NCBI GenBank assembly: GCA_020633435.1 | Contig: JACKDP010000001.1 | Span: 1,488,001-1,552,000, forward strand | From: Myxococcales bacterium | Lineage (GTDB): Bacteria; Myxococcota_A; Bradymonadia; UBA7976; UBA1532 | Direction of reading: 5' to 3' | Length of the DNA: 64,000 nucleotides | Part shown: positions 26,501 to 36,700 of the stretch, piece after piece | Position numbering within the stretch: the first letter of the stretch is position 1 | How the letters are laid out: each line of letters begins with the position of its first letter | The notes under the pieces: model-generated | Database searches by the model: none | What the model was told of the DNA's origin: nothing | Seen by the model: the letters and a program-made list of their open reading frames with translations, nothing else | Made by a program: the position numbers and the translations under genes

Positions 26501-26789
26501 CCTGGACGAGGCCACCCACGCCCTGGAGCAGCTCGAGCACGTCGCGGGGGAGGCCCTGGAGGTGGATCCCCACCTGCAGCGCCTGACCACCGAGGTGGCG
26601 TGGTGCCGGTTCCTGGTGGCCCAGTCCCGGGGGGCCAAGGCCGCGGCCGCCTCCGCCCTCACCGAGGCCTGGCAGGAGCTCAAGGCCCAGGTCGCCGTCC
26701 TGGAGGGCTCGGGCTACGAGCGCGGCTTCCTGACGAACCTCATCCTGCACCGCGAGCTGAAGCAGGCCGTCGACACCCACGCGGCCTGA
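23514..26789 (+). CDS. Large AAA/STAND-like ATPase with TPR repeats
   Basis: A 1,091-residue cytoplasmic protein. Residues 1-135 form a helical domain resembling the RsbRD-type N-terminal sensor domain. A Pro-rich linker follows, then an AAA ATPase (about 185-500) with Walker A KGADGLGKTTL and Walker B PLFLVFEDASELD. The C-terminal half is alpha-helical tetratricopeptide-like repeats (LADVFLASGRLVDAERLLRR, LGDLHSLLGDFDEAEIHFGE). GTG 23514 is preceded by GGAGG at 23503-23507. It is divergent from the NtrC regulator with a 148-base spacer. The layout matches signalling ATPases of the MalT/STAND type, but there is no recognisable DNA-binding output domain. Its function is unknown. Confidence 0.8.
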   Translation: MELLLGYIEQHVSELAADLLPSLREGDAALASADPVLLKRVVEETSRHLVRYARTRDPFHLDDLQRDLAALRPAGIHLSAAIRLLFGVEDLVAIRAMPDPEDLEEYVDDLRALRATLREAICTLADRYQQRFVRVSMPSMEPVAQGTLPVRPPPPVEPQRRVTREPSVVPAPAAPELLLNSLTRPVGRAEELRLLWGRLRALSAHPDSIHQVVGIKGADGLGKTTLVRTFLERVEQRLNHVPVALTAPAARLFELPDWAIPALLRPVFGAGLGLAANEERVARTLTELTDANGRPLKRHLPWIMRFLGEEREDDEGASRSPRAVGLAMRDALVAVIEALARQAVDRTGAPLFLVFEDASELDGPTWTRLGELLRRVDPTAPLMVLLTYDAHFTVPGEVGRFGGFTEMTLAPFDMDESEQLINAVLDPNDLDEQTRLRLTVGAQGSPLLLAEALRQLVEDGIIGRKGRRWSELQPLPEGAVTDLATIVVRRRLGLDDIANEVLEVLAIIEDSVGGRALEEVASRRGVAEDDLLPALGRLEARGLIITDLGGQGISAHLRHPLVRDEIYRQMGTERRRLLHEDAGEVFVRLRGTSAFPSIAARHLAAAGLPGRGLDGLITGIRRSLRMNALPSALELCRQAIGVLNNVEPDQLDRYLYAIVRLRERVYARLGATPLRRVDLREAAHLASAVGTDDDRRQIAMRSAEISLRRGELADARARVDTAAQGLPDEDPRRARARLAQALVAWQSGRPADAASILEQAIAEAGPEPAWTPAFAARMRHAQGAVLAGRRREVAALQHLFEAWRLHRLRGDPHDEAMVIDTLADVFLASGRLVDAERLLRRAESLVRDVGAPRLRARLLLRLGDLHSLLGDFDEAEIHFGEALRLVDKAADRVTHAAATIGRGQILVNRGLFDEAMPLLAQCLKDLGREADGERVYVDALVALASNFALFARGEKLVLGGLRYAREAAEKAAAMGHWVARIRAWVVQVRGLLTLERLDEATHALEQLEHVAGEALEVDPHLQRLTTEVAWCRFLVAQSRGAKAAAASALTEAWQELKAQVAVLEGSGYERGFLTNLILHRELKQAVDTHAA

Positions 26790-26795
26790 CGCCCG

Positions 26796-27632
26796 TCAGC
26801 CGTCGGCGTCCTTCGCGGCCACGAGCTGGTCCACCGTCGCCTGCAGCTTCGCCAGCATCACGGCCTGCTCCGCGCGGAGCTGCTCCACCTCCAGCGTCAG
26901 CCCGGTGATGCGCTCCTCCAGCTCGTCGTTGTTGTCCATGACCATCTCATCCACGAGGACGGCGTTGGTGATGCCCAGCCCGAGCAGCCCGCCCGTCACG
27001 ACGGCGATGGTGAAGAAGCCACGGGCCACGAAGCCCATGAGCGGCCCCTGGGTCTCGGCGATGAGATCGGGCACCGTGTACCAGCCCTCCACCGTAAAGA
27101 CCTTGAAGATCGAGTAGATGGACGTGACGGGATCGGCGAAGTGATCGGGCGCGGCCTCCCCGAAGAGGTGCGACGCGATGAGGCCCATCACCACCAGGTA
27201 CAGCACGATGGCGAGGATGAGGCCCACCGAGGCGCGCAGGGCGCGGCCGATGCCGGCCCAGAGCTGATCCGCGTGGGGGATGAAGCGCAACACCCGCAGG
27301 AACCGCAGCAGGCGGGCCGCGCGGAAGACGAGGACGACGGTCAGCTCGTCGCCATGGGTGAACGGCGCCAGCAGCGTCGGCGCGCTGGCCGCCACGATCA
27401 CGAAGTCGAACCGGTTGATGCCGCTGGCCCAGTACGTCCGCCAGCCGAAGAGCGAGATCTTCGTGACCATCTCGCCCACGAAGTACACGAGGCACACGTA
27501 GTCGAGGACGAAGAGGGCCGCGTCATGCGGGTGCATGGACGGGTACGACCGGGCGAAGAGCACGACGAGGTTGAAGGTGATGACCGCCAGGACCACCCGC
27601 TCGTCGATGAACGCCTGCAGCAGCCTGCGCAT
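26796..27632 (-). CDS. Voltage-gated cation channel (Na/Ca type, one-repeat)
   Basis: A 278-residue ion transporter of the six-helix family. The voltage-sensor S4 is visible as FRAARLLRFLRVLRFIPHAD, with Arg at every third residue. The pore motif FKVFTVEGWYTV carries TVEGW where bacterial sodium channels have TLESW, so it is of the Glu-ring Na/Ca type, not K-selective (no TVGYG). A C-terminal coiled coil (EERITGLTLEVEQLRAEQAV) is the usual tetramerisation helix. ATG 27632 overlaps the gluQ stop (TGATG) and is preferred to the GTG nine bases upstream. Ion selectivity cannot be decided from the sequence. Confidence 0.87.
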   Translation of the reverse strand: MRRLLQAFIDERVVLAVITFNLVVLFARSYPSMHPHDAALFVLDYVCLVYFVGEMVTKISLFGWRTYWASGINRFDFVIVAASAPTLLAPFTHGDELTVVLVFRAARLLRFLRVLRFIPHADQLWAGIGRALRASVGLILAIVLYLVVMGLIASHLFGEAAPDHFADPVTSIYSIFKVFTVEGWYTVPDLIAETQGPLMGFVARGFFTIAVVTGGLLGLGITNAVLVDEMVMDNNDELEERITGLTLEVEQLRAEQAVMLAKLQATVDQLVAAKDADG

Positions 27633-28612
27633 CAGGGCCACCCCGCCGGCAGCTCCACCGCCTCGGGGCCGGGCAGGTGGAACGCCTCCGTCAGCAAGTC
27701 CAGATCCCCCGTGTCGGGCAGGCCCGAGAGCCGCGCCAGCAGCCGGCGGACGTCGCTGGCCGCCACCCCCGCGGCCCGCAGGCCCTCCAGGGCGATGGCG
27801 TCGTCGCGCTTCGCGAGCCGCTGCCCGGTGGCGTCCACGACGAGCCCGGCGTGGGCCCAGACGGGCGTCGGCAGACCCAGGGCCCGCAGCAACAGGCCCT
27901 GGCGCGCCGTGGAGGGCAGCAGATCCGCCCCCCGGAGCACACGCGTGCAGCCCATCGCGGCGTCATCCCAGGCGCAGGCGAGCTGGTAGGCCGCCACGCC
28001 GTCCCGCCGCCGCACGATGAAGTCGCCCATCGCCGCCACGAGCGCGAACCGCTGCGGGCCCGCGATGGCGTCGTCGAAGGCGATGTCGGCGTCCCCGCCC
28101 AGCGCCGCCGCCACGTCCAGCCGCAGGGCCGCCTCCCGGCCGCGCCGCCTCGGCACCGCGTCCAGGTCACCGATGGGCCGGGGCGTGGGCGGCGCGCAGG
28201 TGCGGGCGTAGACGGGCCCCTCGTCGCTGGCGTGGGGCGCCCGGGCGGCGTCGTGCACCTCCCGGCGCGAGCACCAGCACGGATACAAAAGGCCTTTCGC
28301 GTCGAGGGCTTGCAGCGCCTCACGGTACAGCCCGGCGCGCTCCGACTGCCGGTACGGCCCCACCGGCCCGCCCCGGCGGGGCTCCTCGTCGAACGCCAGG
28401 CCCAGCCAGTCCAGGTCGGCGTACTGGCCCTCCAGGCAGCCCGGCGGGATGGCGGCGGGATCCAGATCCTCGACCCGCAGGACGGTGCGCAGCCCCAGCT
28501 TGCGCGCGTCGAGCCAGGCCAGCAGCGCCGTGCGGGCGTTGCCCAGGTGCAGACGGCCGGTGGGCGTCGGCGCGAACCGGCCCGCGCCCCGCGGCGGCAG
28601 CGTCGCGATCAC
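27632..28612 (-). CDS. gluQ: Glutamyl-Q tRNA(Asp) synthetase
   Basis: A 326-residue paralogue of the GluRS catalytic domain that attaches glutamate to queuosine in the anticodon of tRNA-Asp. The HIGH-type motif reads APTPTGRLHLGNARTA, the KMSKS-like loop RLAKRDDA, and a zinc-binding cluster starts at YPCWCSRRE. There is no C-terminal anticodon-binding domain and the length is right for GluQRS (about 300). ATG overlaps the stop of the kinase gene by four bases, so it is coupled to it. Confidence 0.92.
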   Translation of the reverse strand: MIATLPPRGAGRFAPTPTGRLHLGNARTALLAWLDARKLGLRTVLRVEDLDPAAIPPGCLEGQYADLDWLGLAFDEEPRRGGPVGPYRQSERAGLYREALQALDAKGLLYPCWCSRREVHDAARAPHASDEGPVYARTCAPPTPRPIGDLDAVPRRRGREAALRLDVAAALGGDADIAFDDAIAGPQRFALVAAMGDFIVRRRDGVAAYQLACAWDDAAMGCTRVLRGADLLPSTARQGLLLRALGLPTPVWAHAGLVVDATGQRLAKRDDAIALEGLRAAGVAASDVRRLLARLSGLPDTGDLDLLTEAFHLPGPEAVELPAGWP

Positions 28613-30048
28613 TTGAGCAGCAAGACCACGGCGGCCGCCGTGCCCGCGGCCACGAGGCCGGCCACGATGAGCATCCAGAGCCGGATGCCGCCCTCCTCCT
28701 CGATGGGCGGGGCGGCGGCGGCGGCCGGCGCCGCGATGGGCCGGGCCGCCGGCCGCGTCGGGTGGCCGGCCCGGAGCGCCGGGGTCGACGGCAGCGACGG
28801 GGCCGCGTCCACCGAGCGCGGCGGCCGGTCGGCCCGCGCCTCGCGCTCCGGCCGCTGCTGCTCGGCCGTGGCCCGCAGCGCCGCCTCGAACTCCGCGCGA
28901 TCGATGGTGGTGATGGCGTTGGCGGCCTCCGACGGCACCGGCCGCGTCGCCAGATCGATGGAGTCGTCGCGCCGCACCCGCTCGGCGTCCGACAGCGACA
29001 CCCGGGGGCTGATGGGCGGCACGACGGGGGCGGAGTCGACGCTGCCGCTGGGATCCCGCGCGGCCTGCAGCACCCGCGCCGCCAGCCCGTCATCCATGAG
29101 CGTGGCCGCGTCGTCCATGGGCCCCGGGGCCTCGGAGGGCGGCGCGATGCGCAGCGCCGCCTCGGCCGCCAGATCGATGCGCGGCATGGCCTCGAGGGAC
29201 GGGGCCCGGCCGATCAGGGCCTGGCGCATGGCCTGGGCGTCGGGGAAGCGCCGATCCCGCACCGGCATCGTGGCCCGGAGCAGGGCGTCGTTCACGGCGG
29301 CCGGGACGGGGTGGCCGGCCTGGTCGTGGGTGAGCACCGGCCGCGGCTGCTGCACATGGGCGCGGCAGACGTCCACCGGGTTGCCCGGCTGGATGAAGTG
29401 CCGCCCCAGCAGCAGGTAGTAGCCGATGAGGCCCAGGGCATAGAGGTCGGTCCGGCCGTCCACCTCCTGCCCCATCCACTGCTCCGGCGCCATGAACCGG
29501 GGGCTGCCGAAGATCTCGCCCTGGGCCGTCAGCACGCTGCCGCCGGCGCTGGTGATCTTCGTCAGGCCGAAGTCGATGATCTTCACCCGCAGCTCGCCGC
29601 CGCGGTCCTCGACCAGCAGGTTCCCGGGCTTCAGGTCGCGGTGGATGATGCCCGCCTCGTGGCAGGCGCCCAGCGCCGAGAGGCTCTGGCGCAGGATCTC
29701 CACCACCTCGTCGACGGTGACGGGCCGCCGCTGCATGAGCTCGCGCAGGCTGCCCCCCTCGACGCGCTCCATCACCATGGCGGGCGTGCCGTCGTCGAGG
29801 AGGTCGAACTCCAGCAAAGTCACGAGGTTGGGGTGGGTGACCTGGGCGATGGTGCGCGCCTCGCGGCGGAAGCGGCGGCCCATGTCGCCGAAGTCGCCCG
29901 CGGCCGGGCGCAGCACCTTGATGGCCACGGGCCGGCCCAGGCGCAGGTCTTCGGCCTCGTAGACCGTACCCATCCCGCCCGAGCCGATGATGCGCTCGAT
30001 GCGGTACTTGCCGAGCACCGTCCGACCAAGGAGGGGGTCGTCGACCAT
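28609..30048 (-). CDS. Transmembrane Ser/Thr protein kinase (PknB type)
   Basis: A 479-residue eukaryotic-like kinase. Residues 10-270 form the kinase domain with the Gly-rich loop IGSGGMGTVYEAED, Lys in VAIKVL, catalytic IIHRDLKPGNLL, DFG in KIIDFGLTKI and the APE-type MAPEQWMGQEV. A long Pro/Ala/Arg-rich juxtamembrane linker follows, and a C-terminal membrane helix (LWMLIVAGLVAAGTAAAVVL) leaves almost no extracellular part, so the kinase probably senses through partners. ATG 30048 is chosen by the canonical domain start. Such kinases are abundant in Myxococcota. Confidence 0.92.
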   Translation of the reverse strand: MVDDPLLGRTVLGKYRIERIIGSGGMGTVYEAEDLRLGRPVAIKVLRPAAGDFGDMGRRFRREARTIAQVTHPNLVTLLEFDLLDDGTPAMVMERVEGGSLRELMQRRPVTVDEVVEILRQSLSALGACHEAGIIHRDLKPGNLLVEDRGGELRVKIIDFGLTKITSAGGSVLTAQGEIFGSPRFMAPEQWMGQEVDGRTDLYALGLIGYYLLLGRHFIQPGNPVDVCRAHVQQPRPVLTHDQAGHPVPAAVNDALLRATMPVRDRRFPDAQAMRQALIGRAPSLEAMPRIDLAAEAALRIAPPSEAPGPMDDAATLMDDGLAARVLQAARDPSGSVDSAPVVPPISPRVSLSDAERVRRDDSIDLATRPVPSEAANAITTIDRAEFEAALRATAEQQRPEREARADRPPRSVDAAPSLPSTPALRAGHPTRPAARPIAAPAAAAAPPIEEEGGIRLWMLIVAGLVAAGTAAAVVLLLK

Positions 30049-30169
30049 GGCGCGCACGATACCACAGGGCCGACGCCGCGCCTCCTTCGTCGCACGCCGC
30101 GGCGGGGTGAATGTGCGCGCCGGCGGCGACGTATGGGGCCGCGTCCCACACACCACGATGGAGCCCCAC

Positions 30170-30826
30170 ATGCTGCGCAGCCTTGGCGTGATCTGCACCC
30201 TCGCCCTCTCCCTCTGGGGCTGTCCCCCCGCCGAGGAGGGCAGCCTCAACGGCGGCGTCAACAACGTCGACTGTCCCCCCGGCAGCGAGTGCAACTGGAC
30301 CTGCAACGGCGGGGTCTGCAACATCGACTGCCTGTCCGATTCGGTCTGTGACGTGACCTGCAACGGCGGGGTCTGCAACGTCGACTGCGAGGCCGGGGCC
30401 ACCTGCGACTTCCGGTGCAACGGCGGGGTCTGCAACTTCGACTGCCAGGACGGCGCCGACTGCTCGACCGGCAACGGCGTGCGGCCGCGCAGCGACGCGG
30501 GCGTCAGCGTCGAGCCCGATGAGGGCGTGAGCGTCCTGCCGGAGGCCGACGCCGGCGCCGGCGGCGAGGGCGGCGGTGGCGGCGAAGGCGGCGCGGGCGG
30601 CGCGGGCGGCCACCCCGCCGGCCCCACCACCTGCGGCGACCTCTGCGCGGCCATGACCGCCGAGGCCGTCACCTGCACCCAGACCGAGCTCGGCGGCCGC
30701 GGCTTCGCCATCCAGAGCGCCCAGGGCTGCGAGGACCTGCTCACCCTCGACGCCTGCGTCGCCTGCCTCCAGCACCTGCAGGTGCCCGACGCCGACTGCG
30801 CGGGGGCCGCGGCGGCCTGCTTCTAG
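30170..30826 (+). CDS. Cys-repeat lipoprotein
   Basis: A 218-residue exported protein. The signal MLRSLGVICTLALSLWGC ends in a lipobox Cys. Four tandem units of about 17 residues built on CNGGVCNxDC follow, each with four regularly spaced Cys, probably a disulphide-stapled solenoid. A Gly-rich linker then leads to a small C-terminal domain with CGDLC and CVACL. ATG 30170 has GGAG six bases ahead, so the ATG at 30158 is less likely. Similar Cys repeats occur in myxobacterial surface lipoproteins of unknown function. Confidence 0.75.
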   Translation: MLRSLGVICTLALSLWGCPPAEEGSLNGGVNNVDCPPGSECNWTCNGGVCNIDCLSDSVCDVTCNGGVCNVDCEAGATCDFRCNGGVCNFDCQDGADCSTGNGVRPRSDAGVSVEPDEGVSVLPEADAGAGGEGGGGGEGGAGGAGGHPAGPTTCGDLCAAMTAEAVTCTQTELGGRGFAIQSAQGCEDLLTLDACVACLQHLQVPDADCAGAAAACF

Positions 30827-30890
30827 CGCGTCGATCCGCTTCGGACCCACCGGCTTCGCATCGCCCGTCGTTTCGGGCCATCATGGGCCC

Positions 30891-33159
<2,269 letters not shown>

Positions 33160-33176
<17 letters not shown>

Positions 33177-33798
33177 CGAGGGCGGCCAGCCGGCGCGCGA
33201 GCGCGCGCTGGCCCTTCGACAGGCCGTCCGGCGGGGCGAACCCGGCGAGGCGCGCGCGCCCCGCGGCGTCCAGGCAGCCCGCCTCCCAGAGCTTCACGAT
33301 CAGCGCGTAGCCTTCCGTCGCCAGCAGGGCGTCGACGAGCGCCGGCGGCGCGCTGCCCTGGTCGAGGGCCGCGAAGGCGCGGGTCTGGGCGCCGAGCCGC
33401 CGCAGGTGGGCGGCCTCCTCCGGGGTCGGGGCCGCGACGTCCTCGCCCAGCCGCGCCAGCTCCTCCCGGGCGCCCGCGTCGTCGACGGCGAGGGCCCGCA
33501 GCGCGGTCCGCGCCCAGGGCGTGCCCAGGGTGCCGAGCAGGCGCGGCCAGCCCGGCGCCGCCGCCAGCCCGGGCGTGTCTGCGAGCTGCCGCGCGATGGG
33601 CTCGACCCGCTCGGCGTCCGCGAACGCCCACCGCTCCAGCCCGTCGAGGGCCGCCTGCCCCACCGGCCCGCCCTCGGCCACCAGGGCGGGCGCCACGTCC
33701 AGCAGGGCCGCGTCCACCGCGTCCTTCAGGGCCCGCAGCGCCGCGACGCGCTCCACCTCGGGCCGCCCGGCGTCGGCGGCGACCTCGGCGGGGGTCAT
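33160..33798 (-). CDS. Putative immunity protein for Rhs toxin 1 (HEAT-like helical)
   Basis: A 212-residue all-helical, leucine- and alanine-rich protein with repeated helix pairs reminiscent of HEAT repeats (ARTALRALAVDDAGAREELA). It has no signal peptide or membrane helix. Its ATG overlaps the stop of the Rhs toxin 1 gene by four bases, the usual placement of a cognate immunity gene. The function is inferred from position only. The acidic, helical character would suit a protein that plugs a toxin active site. Confidence 0.6.
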
Positions 33799-36700
33799 CG
33801 GTTGCTCTGGAGGTTGTGGCCGGCCAGGTTCTCGAAGTCGAGGCGGATGCCGTTGCCGGCCCCGTGCAGCATCTCTCGCCCCCAGCGGGGGTTGCCGCCC
33901 TCCGAGACGCCCCCCGTGGGCACGACGCGCTCGCGGATGGTCTGGCTCATCTGGGCCGCCGCGCCGTGGGCCCGCGGCGTCGCGCCGCCGTAGCCGTTCT
34001 CGTGCACCTCGACGCGGATGCGCCCGCCGTCGCCCAGGGGGATGGTGTGCTCGGTGCCGCGGCCGCCGCCGAGGGAGCTGCCCATCTGGTGCATCGCCCG
34101 CTCCACCTGCACCGCTGTGATGGGGCGGTTCGACTCGACGACCGCGTTGGCGATGTGGGTGTGCCCGCGCTGGAGCTGCACCCGGACGCGGTTCGAGAAG
34201 GCCGTGTCGCCGTCGCCGCAGCCCTGGAGGCCCAGGGGATCCGCGAGGCGGACGGGATCGGTGGGGTAGCCGTACGCGTTGTCGCCGCCCTCCAGCCCCA
34301 GGGGATCGGGCGTGAGGAAGCGGCCCGCGCCGGGATCGAAGACGCGGTAGCGGTGGTGGGCGAAGCCCGTCGCCGCGTCGACGACCTGTCCTGCCAGGCC
34401 GAGGGGCTGCGCCAGGTCGGCCGGCGACGCGGCCCGCCCCGAGGCCTCGCGCTCAGCCGCCCAGACGATCCCTCCAAGTCCGTCGTGGACCTGGACGACC
34501 GCGCCGCGCTGGTCCGTCTGGAAGTACTCGATTCTCTTCGGCTTTCCCGCCACGGCCACCTGCCGGAGCAAGGGCGTCGCGATGGCCTCGGGATCGAAGA
34601 TGTAGTCCTCCTCGCGGGCCTCCGCCTGGCCGCCGACCACCCGGCGGGCGAGCTGCGCCCCCTCCCAGACGAAGCGCTCCGTCGTCGTGGCGCCGTCGGC
34701 TTGCTCGGCCAGCGTCTCCAGGCGGCGCCCCACCGCGTCGTGGTGGTGGACGACCAGGCGGTCGTCCGGCAGGAGCACGCGCACCAGGCGGTCCCGGGCG
34801 TCGTAGCCGAGGCGGGTGGTGCCCTCGGGGCCGCTGATGCGGGTGACGCGGCCGCGGCGGTCGTAGTGGTAGCGGCGGCCGCCGTCGTCGGCCTGCAGGC
34901 GGTCGCCGGCGTAGGTGCGGACCGTCCCGTCCGTGTCGGCCACGAGGTTGTCGGCCGCGTCGTAGCGCCGGCTGCGCTCGTCGTGGTCGTCCACCCGCCA
35001 GCCCACCAGGCGACCGGCGGCGTCGTGGCGGAAGCTCTCGCGGCGGCGGCCCCCGGGCCGGCGCTCGTCGACGGCGGAGATGGCGTCGTCATCACTCCAG
35101 AACAGCCGGCGGTCGGTGGCGACGCCGCCGCCGGGCAGCGCGAGGCGATCCTCGACCAGCCGGTCGCGCTCATCCCACGCGCGCGTCCGCGTCCCGCCCG
35201 CGGCCTGCCGCCAGCTCGCCCGGCGACCCCAGGCGTCCACCTCGAAGGCGTGCTGGCCGCCGGCGGGATCTTCGAGGCGGGCCAGGGCGTCGCGCGCGTA
35301 GCCCTGCGCGGTGCGCGCGCCCCACGTCGACCGCCGACCGACGATCCGACCGCGGGCGTCGCGGCGCCAGCGCAGCGCGTCCTCGCCCTGCACCTCGGTG
35401 ATGAGCAGGCCGTCGGCGTCGTACGCGCGCTTCACCGGCGCGTCGTCGCCCGCCTGCACGCTGGTGATCCGACCGGCCGTGTCATAGGTCAGCCGGACCT
35501 CCTCCCCGGGGCCGAAGGCGGCCTTCGTCATGCGGCCATTGGCGTCGAAGAAGCGCTGGATGCGCCCCCCCGGTCGCCGCTCCTGGATGACGTTGCCCCC
35601 CGGATCGTGGAGGTAGTGCACCGCGAGGCCGTCGGGCGTCCGCATGCGGACGACGCGGCCCAGGCGGTCGCGCCCATAGCGCCAGAGGCGTCCCCCCGGC
35701 TGCTCGATGGACATCACCCGGAAGTCGCCGTCGTAGCTCAGCTTCGTGGCGCGACCCAGGGGATCGACGTGCTCGGCCAGGAAGCCCGGCCCCACATGCC
35801 GGCGCGTCGCGGTCCGGCTGCCCACCGTGAGGCGGACGGGCTGGCCCTCGGGGGCGTAGGTGTAGCGCTCGCGGCGCCCGCCCGGACCATCGATGGCGGT
35901 GATGTAGCCCTCGGGATCGCGGGTCCAGGTCGTCTCGCGGACCGCGCCGTCCGTGGCCACCAGGCGCTCGCCGATGAGGCGGCCGAAGAGGTCGTAGCGA
36001 TAGTCCGCGCGCACGCCATCGGGGAACGTCTCGGCGCTCACGAGCCCGTGGGACCAGAGCCGCGACCAGCGGTCGGCCCCCTCCTCGACCTCCACGACCC
36101 GCCCGTCATCGTCGCGCGTCAGCGTGCGCACCCGCCCGGCGGGCGAGCGCGAGCGCACCACCTGGCCGCGGGCGTCGCGCTCGCACGTCCAGACGCGGCC
36201 GGTGGGATCGGTCATGGCCACGAGGCGGCCGCCCGCGTCGTACGCCTGGCTCACCACGCCGCCGCCGGGGTCCGTCACCGTCGCCAGGCGCCCCTCCGCG
36301 TCCCACGTCCAGGCCGACGTGTGGCCGTTGGCGTCCGTCCGCGACGCCAGCCAGCCCTCCGCCGTCCAGGCCTGCTGGCTCACGCCCCCCTCGGCGTCCA
36401 GCGTCGACACCACCCGTGACTCGGCGTCGTACTGGTACCGCGTCACGGCCCCGGCGCCGTCGGTGACGGCCGTCGACGAGGGCTGGTAGTCGAAGGCGCA
36501 CCAGAACGCGTTGTCGTCGCCGTAGGTGTGGGTGCAGCGGTCCAGGGCGTCGTAGTGGAAGTGGAAGCCGTAGCCGTTGCGATCCACGTCGTGGGCCAGG
36601 CGGCCCCGGGCGTCGTAGCGGAAGCGGCGCCGATTGCGGGCCCGGTCGATGTGGGCCGCGAGCCGCCCCTCGGCGGTGTACTCGTAGGCCGCCAGGAAGA

